Positions 1-7,439 of a DNA stretch of 16,160 nucleotides are shown here, in pieces; the first letter of the stretch is position 1, and every line of letters starts with the position of its first letter. The notes below the pieces were generated by a model, which did no database searches, was not told where the DNA came from, and saw nothing but the letters and a program-made list of their open reading frames with translations. The translations under genes and the position numbers were made by a program. Source of the DNA: JBDTGE01 sp050742975 (GTDB lineage Bacteria > Actinomycetota > Actinomycetes > Mycobacteriales > Jatrophihabitantaceae); NCBI GenBank assembly GCA_050742975.1, contig JBOGDQ010000190.1, forward strand, positions 1 to 16,160. The letters are read 5' to 3'.

Positions 1-3000
1 GGCCTGGCCGCCGACAGCCACGACGGCACCTACGTGGCCGAGGTGCTGGAGTTCTACCCGCGCGAAGAGCTGCTCATGACCTCGGTGCCCGACCTGGCCC
101 AGGTCGCCGCGGGCGTGCTCCAGCTGCGCGAACGGCGGCAGACGCGGCTGTTCCTGCGCCGCGACGTATACGGCCGCTACATCTCGTGCCTGATCTACCT
201 GCCCCGCGACCGCTACACGACCGACGTCCGGCTGAAGGCCCAGGAGATCCTCCAGCGCGGGCTAGCCGGGTCGCAGGTGGACTACAGCGTGCAGGTTGGC
301 GAGTCCCCGGTGGCGCGGCTGCACATCGTGCTGCGGGCCGAGCAGGGCCAGCCGCTGTCGGACATGAACAGGGCCGAGCTGGAGCGGGCCGTGGCCGCCG
401 CGGCCCGGTCCTGGGACGACGACCTGGCCGTCGAGGTGCCGCGCAGCTGCGGGGAGCAGGGTGGCCGGGCGCTGCTGGCCATGGTCGGCGACGCGATCCC
501 GGAGACCTACAAGACCGACGTGCCCCCCTCGGCGGCGTGCGCCGACCTGGCCAAGATCATGCAGCTGCGGGAGACCGGCGAGGACGTCGCGTTCGAGCTG
601 TGGGAGTCGCAGGACTACATCGGCGGCGTCCCGCTGGAGGACGGCGGCGGGAAGGCCCGGGTCTGGCGGCTGAGCATCTACCGCACCGGCAGCCCGATCA
701 CGCTGACCGACGTGCTGCCGCGCCTGCAGCACATGGGCGTCGACATCGTCGACGAGCACCCTTACGTGTTCCCCGCCGCCGAGCCGTTCTGGATCTACGA
801 CTTCGGCCTGCGGCGCAGCGCGCCGGAGTCCTCGCGGGGCGCCCCCGACACGCGGATCGACCTCGTCCGCGACAACGTCGAGGGCGCGCTCGGCGCGCTG
901 TGGCGCGGCACCATCGAGGACGACGGGTTCAACGCCCTGGTCCTGGACGCGCACCTGAACTGGTCGCAGGCCGCGATGCTGCGTGCCTACGCCAAGTACC
1001 TGCGGCAGGCCGGGACGGCCTTCAGCCAGGACTACATCGAGCAGGTGCTGCGCTTCAACCCGACCGTCACCCGCCTGCTGGTGCGGCTGTTCGAGTCCCG
1101 CTTCGACCCGGCCCACCAGGGCGGGGAGATAGAGCGCAGCGAGGCCATCGCCGAGGAGATCCGCGGCGAACTGGACGAGGTCGCCAGCCTGGACGAGGAC
1201 CGCATCCTGCGGACCTACTGGGAGCTGATCGGCGCGACGCTGCGCACCAACTACTTCGCGGGGGCCTTCATCCAGGTCCCGTACCTGGTCGTCAAGCTGG
1301 ACGCGGCCCGGGTGCCCGACTTGCCCGCGCCGCGGCCCAAGTTCGAGCTGTTCGTCTACTCGCCCCGGTTCGAGGGCGTCCACCTCCGGTTCGCCGACGT
1401 CGCCCGGGGAGCCCTGCGCTGGTCGGACCGGCGCGAGGACTTCCGCACCGAGGTCCTCGGCCTGGTCAAGGCGCAGATGGTCAAGAACGCGGTGATCGTC
1501 CCGACCGGCTCCAAGGGCGGGTTCGTCCCCAAGCAACTGCCCGACCCAGCCGCCGACCGTGACGCGTGGCTGGCCGAGGGGGTGGCCTGCTACCGCACCT
1601 TCATCTCCTGTCTGCTGGACGTGACGGACAACTACCTGATCGCCGCCGACGGGACGCAGACGATCGAGCCCCCGCCGCAGACCCGGCGCTTCGACCCAGA
1701 CGACCCGTACCTGGTCGTCGCGGCCGACAAGGGCACCGCGACCTTCAGCGACATCGCGAACGGCATTGCCGACGACTACGGCTACTGGCTCGGTGACGCG
1801 TTCGCCAGTGGCGGCTCGGTGGGCTATGACCACAAGGCCATGGGCATCACGGCGCGGGGCGCGTGGGAGTCGGTCAAGTACCACTTCCGGGAACTCGGCG
1901 TCGACATCCAGAGGCAGGACTTCACCGCGGTCGGCATCGGCGACATGTCCGGCGATGTGTTCGGCAACGGCATGCTGCTGTCCGAGCACATCCGACTGGT
2001 CGCGGCGTTCGATCACCGGCACGTGTTCCTCGATCCGAACCCGGACGCCGCGAGTTCCTTCGCCGAGCGGCGCCGCATGTTCGAGCTGCCCCGCTCCACC
2101 TGGGCCGACTACGACACCTCGCTCATCTCCGACGGCGGGGGCGTGTACCCCCGGGTGCTCAAGTCGATCCCGATCACGCCGCAGGTCGCCGCGGCGCTCG
2201 GCCTTCCCAGCGGCACGGTCAAGCTCACGCCGACCGAGCTCATCCACGCCATCCTGCTGGCACCGGTGGACCTGCTGTGGAACGGCGGCATCGGCACGTA
2301 CGTCAAGGCCTCGACCGAGCCACAGTTCGCCGCCGGTGACAAGGCCAACGACGGGCTGCGGGCGAACGGCGATGCACTACGGGCCAAGGTCGTCGGCGAG
2401 GGCGGGAACCTCGGCTTCACCCAGCTCGGCCGCGTCGAGTACGCCCGCACCGGTGGACGGATCAACACCGACGCGATCGACAACTCCGCCGGCGTCGACA
2501 CCTCCGACCACGAGGTGAACCTGAAGATCCTGCTCAACCAGTCCGTCGCGTCCGGGGCGATCGACCGGGACGAGCGCAACGCCCTGCTCGCCTCGGTGAC
2601 CGACGACGTCGCCGCGCACGTGCTGCGCGACAACTACGAGCAGAACGTGCTGCTGGGGATGGCCCGCAAGCTGGACCCGACCCTGGTCAGCGTGCACCTG
2701 CGCTTCATGCAGGCCCTGGAGGCCGGCGGGGAGCTGGACCGCGCGCTGGAGTTCCTGCCGACGGACAAGGAGATCGCCCAGCGCGAGGCCGAGGGCCGCG
2801 GCCTGTGCTCGCCGGAGAACTCCGTCCTCGTCGCCTACTCGAAGATCAGCCTGACCCGGCACATCGAGGCCTCGACACTGCCGGACGAGCCGTGGTTCCA
2901 CCGCGCCCTGGCCGGCTACTTCCCGCCGGCCATCGCCGCCCGCTTCGCCGACGACCTGGCCAGGCACCCGCTGCACCGCGAGATCATCACGACGGTCGTC

Positions 3001-3822
3001 GTGAACGACATGATCAACCGCAGCGGCACGACGTTCGTGCACCGCGCCATCGAGGAGACCAGCTCGGACGTCGCCGAGATCACCCGGGCCTACAGCGTGG
3101 TGCGTGAAGCGTTCGGGCTGGAATCGCTGTGGGGCGAGATCGAGGCGCTGGACAACCAGGTCCCGATCGACGCCCAGCACGCCGGTTACCAGGAGATCCG
3201 CCGGCTCATCGACCGGGCCACCCGCTGGCTGGTCGACGTCCGCTTCCCGATCAGCGACGTCGCGGCCGAGATCGAACGGTTCGCACCCACGTTGCAGCAG
3301 CTCGGCCCGAGGATCACCGAACTGGTTCGCGGCGCGGAGCTGACCGACATCCACGGCGAGAGCGCGCGCCTGGTCGGCCTGGGGCTGCCGGACGATCTGG
3401 CGATGCGGCTGGCCGAGCTGCTCAGCACGTTCCTGCTGCTCGACGTGGTGGAGATCGCGAACGCCAGCGAGCACTCGGCCGGTGAGATCGCCGAGCTGCA
3501 CTTCGCGCTGTCGGACCAGTTCTACGTGGACGAGATGCTCACCGGCATCACCCACCTGCCGCGTGATGATCGCTGGACCACCCTGGCCCGTGCGGCCGTG
3601 CGGCACGACGTGTACGCGGCGCTGTCCGCCATCACCACCGCCGTGCTCCGGAGCACCGACGACAGCGCGTCCGCCGACCAGCGGATGGCGGACTGGACCG
3701 CCGCCAACATCGAGCGGGTGGAGCGGGCCCGGACGACCGTGCGGGCGGCCCTGGACCGCGAGGTCGTCGACCTGGCGACCCTGTCCGTGGCGCTGCGGGT
3801 GATGCGCGGCCTGCCCTCCTGA
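1..3822 (+). CDS. gdh: NAD-dependent glutamate dehydrogenase, large type (5' end outside window)
   Basis: Oxidatively deaminates glutamate to 2-oxoglutarate and ammonia with NAD+ in the cytoplasm, linking amino-acid catabolism to the TCA cycle. The reading frame is open from base 1, so the gene starts upstream; 1273 residues are visible, against roughly 1600 for the large bacterial NAD-GDH family (Mycobacterium Rv2476c type). The N-terminal part is the regulatory ACT-like region. The catalytic core begins near base 1340 (PKFELFVYSPRFEG) and includes the lysine-rich substrate region (LVKAQMVKNAV, then GSKGGFVPK near 1507-1530). The dinucleotide-binding segment AVGIGDMSGDVFGNGM lies at 1927-1974, and IPITPQ near 2170. 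A helical C-terminal domain follows to TGA at 3820-3822. No frameshift is seen. The GTG at 34 is an internal valine, not the start. It converges with the anti-sigma gene, 31 bases away. Confidence 0.96.
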   Translation, partial: GLAADSHDGTYVAEVLEFYPREELLMTSVPDLAQVAAGVLQLRERRQTRLFLRRDVYGRYISCLIYLPRDRYTTDVRLKAQEILQRGLAGSQVDYSVQVGESPVARLHIVLRAEQGQPLSDMNRAELERAVAAAARSWDDDLAVEVPRSCGEQGGRALLAMVGDAIPETYKTDVPPSAACADLAKIMQLRETGEDVAFELWESQDYIGGVPLEDGGGKARVWRLSIYRTGSPITLTDVLPRLQHMGVDIVDEHPYVFPAAEPFWIYDFGLRRSAPESSRGAPDTRIDLVRDNVEGALGALWRGTIEDDGFNALVLDAHLNWSQAAMLRAYAKYLRQAGTAFSQDYIEQVLRFNPTVTRLLVRLFESRFDPAHQGGEIERSEAIAEEIRGELDEVASLDEDRILRTYWELIGATLRTNYFAGAFIQVPYLVVKLDAARVPDLPAPRPKFELFVYSPRFEGVHLRFADVARGALRWSDRREDFRTEVLGLVKAQMVKNAVIVPTGSKGGFVPKQLPDPAADRDAWLAEGVACYRTFISCLLDVTDNYLIAADGTQTIEPPPQTRRFDPDDPYLVVAADKGTATFSDIANGIADDYGYWLGDAFASGGSVGYDHKAMGITARGAWESVKYHFRELGVDIQRQDFTAVGIGDMSGDVFGNGMLLSEHIRLVAAFDHRHVFLDPNPDAASSFAERRRMFELPRSTWADYDTSLISDGGGVYPRVLKSIPITPQVAAALGLPSGTVKLTPTELIHAILLAPVDLLWNGGIGTYVKASTEPQFAAGDKANDGLRANGDALRAKVVGEGGNLGFTQLGRVEYARTGGRINTDAIDNSAGVDTSDHEVNLKILLNQSVASGAIDRDERNALLASVTDDVAAHVLRDNYEQNVLLGMARKLDPTLVSVHLRFMQALEAGGELDRALEFLPTDKEIAQREAEGRGLCSPENSVLVAYSKISLTRHIEASTLPDEPWFHRALAGYFPPAIAARFADDLARHPLHREIITTVVVNDMINRSGTTFVHRAIEETSSDVAEITRAYSVVREAFGLESLWGEIEALDNQVPIDAQHAGYQEIRRLIDRATRWLVDVRFPISDVAAEIERFAPTLQQLGPRITELVRGAELTDIHGESARLVGLGLPDDLAMRLAELLSTFLLLDVVEIANASEHSAGEIAELHFALSDQFYVDEMLTGITHLPRDDRWTTLARAAVRHDVYAALSAITTAVLRSTDDSASADQRMADWTAANIERVERARTTVRAALDREVVDLATLSVALRVMRGLPS

Positions 3823-3824
3823 GT

Positions 3825-3838
3825 GCGCGCAGCCGCGC
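3825..3838. terminator. Weak hairpin between convergent genes
   Basis: A perfect 5-base GC-only stem (GCGCG/CGCGC) with a 4-base loop lies 2 bases after the glutamate dehydrogenase stop and before the stop of the convergent anti-sigma gene. It has no T-run. It may help termination in either direction, but it is short, and such stems occur by chance in GC-rich DNA. Confidence 0.25.
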
Positions 3839-3853
3839 CGTCAGGCCGGGAGG

Positions 3854-4243
3854 TCAGGAAACGGCGGCGTCACGGCGGACCGGGACGTGGGCCCAGACCC
3901 GCTTGCCCGAGGCGAGCGGATACGCGCCCCAGTCGTCGGACACCTTCGCGACGATCGTCAGCCCGCGGCCGCTGGGCTCGTCGGACTGCGGCGTACGCAG
4001 CGTCGGGAGGGTGGAGCTGGCGTCGGCGACCCGGACGGTGACGCCGTCGGCATCCAGGTCCCAGGTGACGTCCAGCTGCCCGGCGGAGGTGTGCCTTACC
4101 GCGTTGCCGACCAGTTCGCTGGCGACCAGCACGACCTCATCGATCGAGTCGGGGTCGACGCCGTGGCGGGAGAGGTCTTCGCTGAGCCGTCGGCGGACGA
4201 GCGCAGCGCTGCTCGGTTCATGACGAACCTGCATCGCCCCCAA
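3854..4243 (-). CDS. RsbW-like anti-sigma factor / HATPase_c_2 domain protein
   Basis: Small single-domain GHKL ATPase of the RsbW/SpoIIAB-like family. In known relatives these bind and inhibit a stress sigma factor, or phosphorylate an anti-sigma antagonist; many actinobacterial copies have unknown partners. The 129 residues contain the N-box ELVGNAVRHT (residues 43-52, Asn47), a degenerate G1 box (VADAS, 72-76) and the G2-like GRGL (92-95). The G1 motif lacks the usual D-x-G, so nucleotide handling may differ. Start choice: a GAGGTGA Shine-Dalgarno sits 8 bases before TTG at 4243, which I use; an ATG three codons in (4234) is an alternative. No sigma factor or antagonist gene adjoins it. 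A SigF/SigB-type promoter lies just upstream, which supports a role in the general stress circuit. Confidence 0.88.
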   Translation of the reverse strand: MGAMQVRHEPSSAALVRRRLSEDLSRHGVDPDSIDEVVLVASELVGNAVRHTSAGQLDVTWDLDADGVTVRVADASSTLPTLRTPQSDEPSGRGLTIVAKVSDDWGAYPLASGKRVWAHVPVRRDAAVS

Positions 4244-4283
4244 CGTCTGTTCACCTCACCGCTGCGATGGTTGAAGGTTGGAT

Positions 4284-4309
4284 ATACCCGCGATCGTAGA
4301 TCGATAAAC
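4284..4309 (-). promoter_or_regulatory. SigF/SigB-type promoter upstream of the RsbW-like gene
   Basis: Read on the minus strand, GTTT (4309-4306), a 16-base spacer and GGGTAT (4289-4284) match the actinobacterial SigF/SigB consensus of GTTT, 15-17 bases, GGGTAT. A start near 4277 would leave a leader of about 33 bases before the TTG start, with the Shine-Dalgarno inside it. The spacer carries a CGATC/GATCG inverted repeat. That the gene driven encodes an RsbW-like protein makes the match more meaningful. The assignment rests on pattern matching only. Confidence 0.6.
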
Positions 4310-4326
4310 GCCCGCAGCCGTGTAGC

Positions 4327-5220
4327 TCACGCCGGTCCGAGCTGCGCCAACACCGCGGCCGGCCGGTTCGTGATGACGGTGTCGACGCCGAGATCCAGGA
4401 CGAAGCGGACATCCTCGGGCTCGTCGACCGTCCAGACGTACACCCGGTGCCCGCGGGCGTGCGCCCGCGCGACGAAGCCGGGATCGGCCTGCAGCAGGTG
4501 CAGCCCGGGTCCGGCGATCGGGACGCCGGCGGGCAGCAGTCCGTCGCGGCGCACCGGGTACATCCGCTCCATCAGCAGGACCGTCGGTACGTCCGGTGCG
4601 AGCAGCTTCACCCGGCGCAGCGCGGTGGGGGCGAAGCTCATCACGAACACGCGGCTGGACAGGTCCGCGGGCGCGCGCACCGAATCCGCCGGCCCGGGCC
4701 GGCCGGCCCAGCCGAAGCGCGCGAGCAGGTCGACCAGCTCCTTCTCGACCAGGCCGCCGTACCGGGTCGGGTGCTTGGTCTCCACCAGCAGCTTGACCGG
4801 CCCGGACGAGTCGTGCACGAGGCCGAGCAGCTTCTCCAGCGTCAGCACGCGGCCGCCGTCGTCCACGTGGTCCGGCGCGACGCCGGCGAGGTAGGGCGCG
4901 TCGTTCAGCAGCAGGTCGGCCGAGCCGGGCAGCTCCCCGTGCCACGACGCGAAGTCCAGCGCGGTGAGCGTCTCGAGGTCGAAGTCGCTGACCACGCCGC
5001 GGCCGTCGGACGTGCGGTTCACCGTCCGGTCGTGCACGCAGACCAGGTGCCCGTCACGGGTCAGTCGCACGTCGCATTCGAGGGCGTCGGCGCCGGACTC
5101 GATCGCGGTGACGTACGCGGCGAGCGTGTGCTCGGCGACGTGCTCGGACGCTCCGCGGTGGGCAACGACCATCGGGCGGGCGGGCGGCTGCACGGCGGCG
5201 CGGCCGGCGCGGGGTCTCAC
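4327..5220 (-). CDS. Glycerophosphodiester phosphodiesterase (cytoplasmic GDPD)
   Basis: Hydrolyses glycerophosphodiesters from phospholipid turnover to glycerol-3-phosphate and an alcohol. About 297 residues, a TIM-barrel family protein. Family motifs are clear: VVAHRGAS with the catalytic His21-Arg22, AEHT in the place of the usual PENT (29-32), ECD with metal-binding Glu48/Asp50, and the second catalytic His in CVHD (His63). Downstream are VETKHP, a conserved VYVWTVDEPED and a terminal VDTVITNRP, all typical. No signal peptide or membrane segment is visible, so it is likely cytosolic. The start is uncertain: GTG at 5220 has GGAG 12 bases upstream; ATG at 5172, just before the HRG motif, is possible but has no ribosome-binding site. 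The frame runs open further upstream into rhodanese DNA, but that part is a shadow. It lies 101 bases downstream of the rhodanese gene. Confidence 0.92.
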   Translation of the reverse strand: MRPRAGRAAVQPPARPMVVAHRGASEHVAEHTLAAYVTAIESGADALECDVRLTRDGHLVCVHDRTVNRTSDGRGVVSDFDLETLTALDFASWHGELPGSADLLLNDAPYLAGVAPDHVDDGGRVLTLEKLLGLVHDSSGPVKLLVETKHPTRYGGLVEKELVDLLARFGWAGRPGPADSVRAPADLSSRVFVMSFAPTALRRVKLLAPDVPTVLLMERMYPVRRDGLLPAGVPIAGPGLHLLQADPGFVARAHARGHRVYVWTVDEPEDVRFVLDLGVDTVITNRPAAVLAQLGPA

Positions 5221-5268
5221 CCGTTCATCGTGCTCCGATGGACGCCGCGATGTCGTGCGACCTGCCGA

Positions 5269-5293
5269 GATCACAGCGAACGTGCACGTGATC
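5269..5293. promoter_or_regulatory. Inverted repeat upstream of the GDPD gene (possible operator)
   Basis: In the 101-base gap before the phosphodiesterase gene, GATCAC (5269-5274) and GTGATC (5288-5293) form a perfect 6-base inverted repeat. A 10-base palindrome, ACGTGCACGT (5280-5289), overlaps its right arm. This could be a transcription-factor site for the phosphodiesterase gene. I know of no regulator that matches it. Confidence 0.25.
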
Positions 5294-5321
5294 AACCCGC
5301 GCTTCCTGGCGAGGACGGGCG

Positions 5322-5651
5322 TTATCCGGGCAGGTCGCGCACGATCGGACGTCCCGCGTCCTGCCAGGCGTTCATGCCGCCCCCGACGTTCACCGCGTCG
5401 TACCCGTTGTGCACCAGCCAGGCGGTGACCTGGCCGGAGCGGGCACCCATCGCGCAGATCACGTACACGCGCTCGTCCCGCTCGATCAGGTCGGGCTCGT
5501 AGCTGACCCGGTTCGGGACGCTGTTCATCGGCACGTGCTGCGCGCCCGCTATGTGCCCCTCGTTCCATTCGAACTGTTCGCGGACGTCGAGGATGCGCGC
5601 GTCGGCCGGTAGCTCGTCGAGGGTGACTGTGGGGATCTCGAACTCGCTCAC
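5322..5651 (-). CDS. Single-domain rhodanese-like sulfurtransferase
   Basis: 109-residue cytoplasmic protein consisting of one rhodanese domain. Such proteins carry a persulfide on an active-site cysteine and pass sulfane sulfur to acceptors such as cyanide or thiols; the true substrate is unknown. Visible family features are LDVREQFEWNEGHIAGAQHVP (residues 21-41), the active-site loop CAMGARS with Cys66 and Arg71, and the C-terminal VGGGMNAW (89-96). Start is GTG at 5651 (MSEFEIP), with only weak ribosome-binding sequence; 15 bases separate it from the stop of the upstream DNA glycosylase gene, so the two are probably co-transcribed and translationally coupled. Stop is TAA. Confidence 0.93.
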   Translation of the reverse strand: MSEFEIPTVTLDELPADARILDVREQFEWNEGHIAGAQHVPMNSVPNRVSYEPDLIERDERVYVICAMGARSGQVTAWLVHNGYDAVNVGGGMNAWQDAGRPIVRDLPG

Positions 5652-5666
5652 CCGATCGAGTCTGCC

Positions 5667-6539
5667 CTACTTCAGCAGGCGCGACATCCGGCGGTCGGCC
5701 AGGCCGCGACCCTCGGTCTGGCAGGTCGGGCAGTACTGGAACGAGCGGTCCGCGAAGGACACCGAGCCGATGGTGTCGCCGCAGACCGGGCAGGGCAGGC
5801 CCTCGCGGGCGTGGACCTGCAGGCCGCTGCGCTTCTCACCCTTGAGCGTCGCCGCCTTCTGTCCGACCGACCGCGCGACCGCGTCGGTGAGTTCGGAGCG
5901 CATCGCGGCGTGCAGCCGGTCGATCTCGTCCGGCGTGAGCTTGGCCGCGAGCTTGAACGGCGAGAGCCGGGCGGTGTGCAGGATCTCGTCCGAGTAGGCA
6001 TTGCCGATGCCGGCGATCAGGCCCTGGTTGGTGATGGCGCGCTTGAGTTGTGAGCGCTCGTCCTTGAGCAACTCGGCGAGCTCGTCGCGGGTGACGGCGA
6101 GGGCGTCGGGACCGAGCCGGGCGATGCCGGGTACCTGCTGCGGGTCGCGGACGAGGTAGACGGCCAGCCGCTTCTTCGTCCCGGCCTCGGTCAGGTCGAA
6201 GCCGGACGCCGGCCCCTGCGGGAACTCCGGCGCCAGGTGCAGCCGCAGTGCCAGTGGTCCGCGTCCGGGTTTGGGCGGCACCGGCGAGAGCGTGTCGCGC
6301 CACTGCAGCCAGCCGGCGCGGGACAGATGGGTGATCAGGTGCATCGAGTCGAAGTCCAGGCTGAGGAACTTCGCGTAGCGGCAGGCTCCGATCACGACCG
6401 CGCCCTGCAGCGCGGACAGCGGCGGGTCGAAGGTCTTGACGGCGCTGAACGCGGCCACGTCGGCGCGGATCACCGCACGCCCGACCGCCCGCTCGCGCAG
6501 GAACGACGCGAGCGCCTCGACCTCCGGCAGCTCTGGCAT
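5667..6539 (-). CDS. Fpg/Nei family DNA glycosylase / AP lyase
   Basis: Base-excision repair enzyme of the formamidopyrimidine/endonuclease VIII fold, removing oxidised bases and cleaving the abasic site. The 290-residue protein starts MPELPEVE, placing the catalytic Pro2 and Glu3 exactly at the N-terminus after Met removal, which fixes the start at ATG 6539; a 45-codon upstream extension is not real. Lys57 (CRYAKFLSL) matches the conserved Fpg Lys57. The helix-two-turn-helix is NQGLIAGIGNAYSDEIL. A C-terminal zinc finger has Cys250, Cys253, Cys270 and Cys273. The usual L-G-M-T-G segment is LSRAGW here, and the protein looks like an actinobacterial Fpg/Nei side branch rather than classical MutM, so substrate preference (8-oxoG or oxidised pyrimidines) is open. 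Ends in TAG; followed closely by rhodanese. Confidence 0.94.
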   Translation of the reverse strand: MPELPEVEALASFLRERAVGRAVIRADVAAFSAVKTFDPPLSALQGAVVIGACRYAKFLSLDFDSMHLITHLSRAGWLQWRDTLSPVPPKPGRGPLALRLHLAPEFPQGPASGFDLTEAGTKKRLAVYLVRDPQQVPGIARLGPDALAVTRDELAELLKDERSQLKRAITNQGLIAGIGNAYSDEILHTARLSPFKLAAKLTPDEIDRLHAAMRSELTDAVARSVGQKAATLKGEKRSGLQVHAREGLPCPVCGDTIGSVSFADRSFQYCPTCQTEGRGLADRRMSRLLK

Positions 6540-6629
6540 GCCGACGAGCTTATGCCGCGCCGCTGGCCGCGCCGCTGCCCTGCGCGGCCGCCGGCTCGGT
6601 CGCTCCCCGAGACCGGACACTGTCTGGAC

Positions 6630-6651
6630 CTGTAACACGGCGGTAATACAG
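6630..6651. promoter_or_regulatory. 22-base quasi-palindrome in the msrA-glycosylase gap
   Basis: CTGTAACAC (6630-6638) and GTAATACAG (6643-6651) are inverted copies with 7 of 9 positions matching around a 4-base centre GGCG. The site lies about 90 bases before the Fpg/Nei start in an otherwise very GC-rich 179-base gap between msrA and the glycosylase gene. Dimensions suit a dimeric repressor or activator site. No family consensus is recognised; it does not match the actinobacterial LexA box. Confidence 0.35.
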
Positions 6652-6718
6652 TTTTCGACGGCGGCGCCGGACAACCGCGCTACCGGCTCTGACCTCGCGG
6701 GCTCGCCGCGACCGCTGC

Positions 6719-7363
6719 TCAGCGCGGGAAGGTGATGCCCGTCGTCGCGTGGCAGCGGTAGCCGTTCGGGTTCTTCGCCAGGTACTGCTGGTGGTAGCCC
6801 TCGGCGTAGTAGAACGATCCCTGTTCGGCCGGCGCGATCTCGGTCGTCACCGGCCCGAAGCCGAGCTTGCGCAGGTGCGTGTCGAACGTTGCCCTGGCCT
6901 GCTCGGCGATCCGGCGCTGCTCGTCCGAGGTGTAGTAGATCGCCGAGCGGTACTGAGTGCCGAGGTCATTGCCCTGGCGCATCCCTTGCGTCGGGTCGTG
7001 CACCTCGAAGAATCGCGCCACCAGCTCGGCATAGCTGAGCACCGCCGGGTCGAACACGACCTGGACGGCCTCGGTGTGCCCGGTGCGCCCGGTGCACACC
7101 TGCTCGTACGTCGGATGTGGCGTGCTCCCGCCCGCGTAACCGGCAGCAGTCGTCCACACCCCCTCGGTCTGCCAGAAGATCTCCTCCGCGCCCCAGAAGC
7201 AGCCCAGCCCGAAGATCGCGGTCTGCAGGCCCGGCGGGAACGGCGGGCGGATCGGATGCCCGTTGACGTAGTGCGTGTCGGGTACGGGGTACGGGTAGTC
7301 GGGCGAGCCGGCCAGCGCCTGCTGCGGGCTGACGGGTTCGGTCTTCGAGTGCGAGAACAGCAT
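6719..7363 (-). CDS. msrA: Peptide methionine-S-sulfoxide reductase MsrA
   Basis: Reduces the S-epimer of methionine sulfoxide in proteins and free methionine, using thioredoxin as final reductant. The 214-residue protein has the diagnostic active-site motif GCFWGAEE with nucleophilic Cys55, conserved GYAGG, the HTEAVQVVFDP and F-E-VHDPTQ regions, GTQYRSAIYY, and a resolving-cysteine candidate at Cys204 in the tail. An N-terminal extension of about 45 residues precedes the domain, as in other actinobacterial and E. coli MsrA. Start ATG at 7363 directly follows a probable leaderless promoter. Downstream, after 179 bases, is the Fpg/Nei glycosylase in the same direction, consistent with oxidative-damage repair. 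Confidence 0.97.
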   Translation of the reverse strand: MLFSHSKTEPVSPQQALAGSPDYPYPVPDTHYVNGHPIRPPFPPGLQTAIFGLGCFWGAEEIFWQTEGVWTTAAGYAGGSTPHPTYEQVCTGRTGHTEAVQVVFDPAVLSYAELVARFFEVHDPTQGMRQGNDLGTQYRSAIYYTSDEQRRIAEQARATFDTHLRKLGFGPVTTEIAPAEQGSFYYAEGYHQQYLAKNPNGYRCHATTGITFPR

Positions 7364-7369
7364 GCGTCC

Positions 7370-7375
7370 AGGCTA
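7370..7375 (-). promoter_or_regulatory. Likely -10 box of a leaderless msrA transcript
   Basis: On the minus strand TAGCCT ends 6 bases before the msrA ATG, so transcription would begin at or next to the start codon. There is no Shine-Dalgarno upstream of this ATG, which agrees with a leaderless mRNA, a common arrangement in actinobacteria. No clear -35 element is seen. Confidence 0.4.
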
Positions 7376-7426
7376 CGAGCCGATTACCGCTCGCGGGGAA
7401 CCGGCGCGGTGGCCGTCAGAAGGACG

Positions 7427-7432
7427 TAACCT
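7427..7432 (+). promoter_or_regulatory. Likely -10 box of a leaderless DUF6191 transcript
   Basis: TAACCT ends 7 bases before the ATG at 7440, the spacing expected if the transcript starts at the start codon. It lies within a 7-base perfect inverted repeat, CAGAAGG (7417-7423) and CCTTCTG (7430-7436), which could be a protein site over the promoter or a coincidence. If the gene instead has a leader, the AAGG in the left arm is too far from the ATG to be a good ribosome-binding site. Confidence 0.4.
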
Positions 7433-7439
7433 TCTGGGT

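Noticed and set aside
262..2247. 661-codon minus-strand frame opposite glutamate dehydrogenase
   Set aside because: Low-complexity, Arg/Val/Asp-rich translation with no domain; it is antisense to the conserved catalytic core.
5221..5568. N-terminal extension of the GDPD frame
   Set aside because: It runs through the rhodanese gene in a different frame and is Arg-rich. GDPD proteins of this type start close to the HRG motif.
6540..6674. 45-codon extension of the Fpg/Nei protein
   Set aside because: The family needs Pro2 at the N-terminus for catalysis, so translation must begin at ATG 6539.
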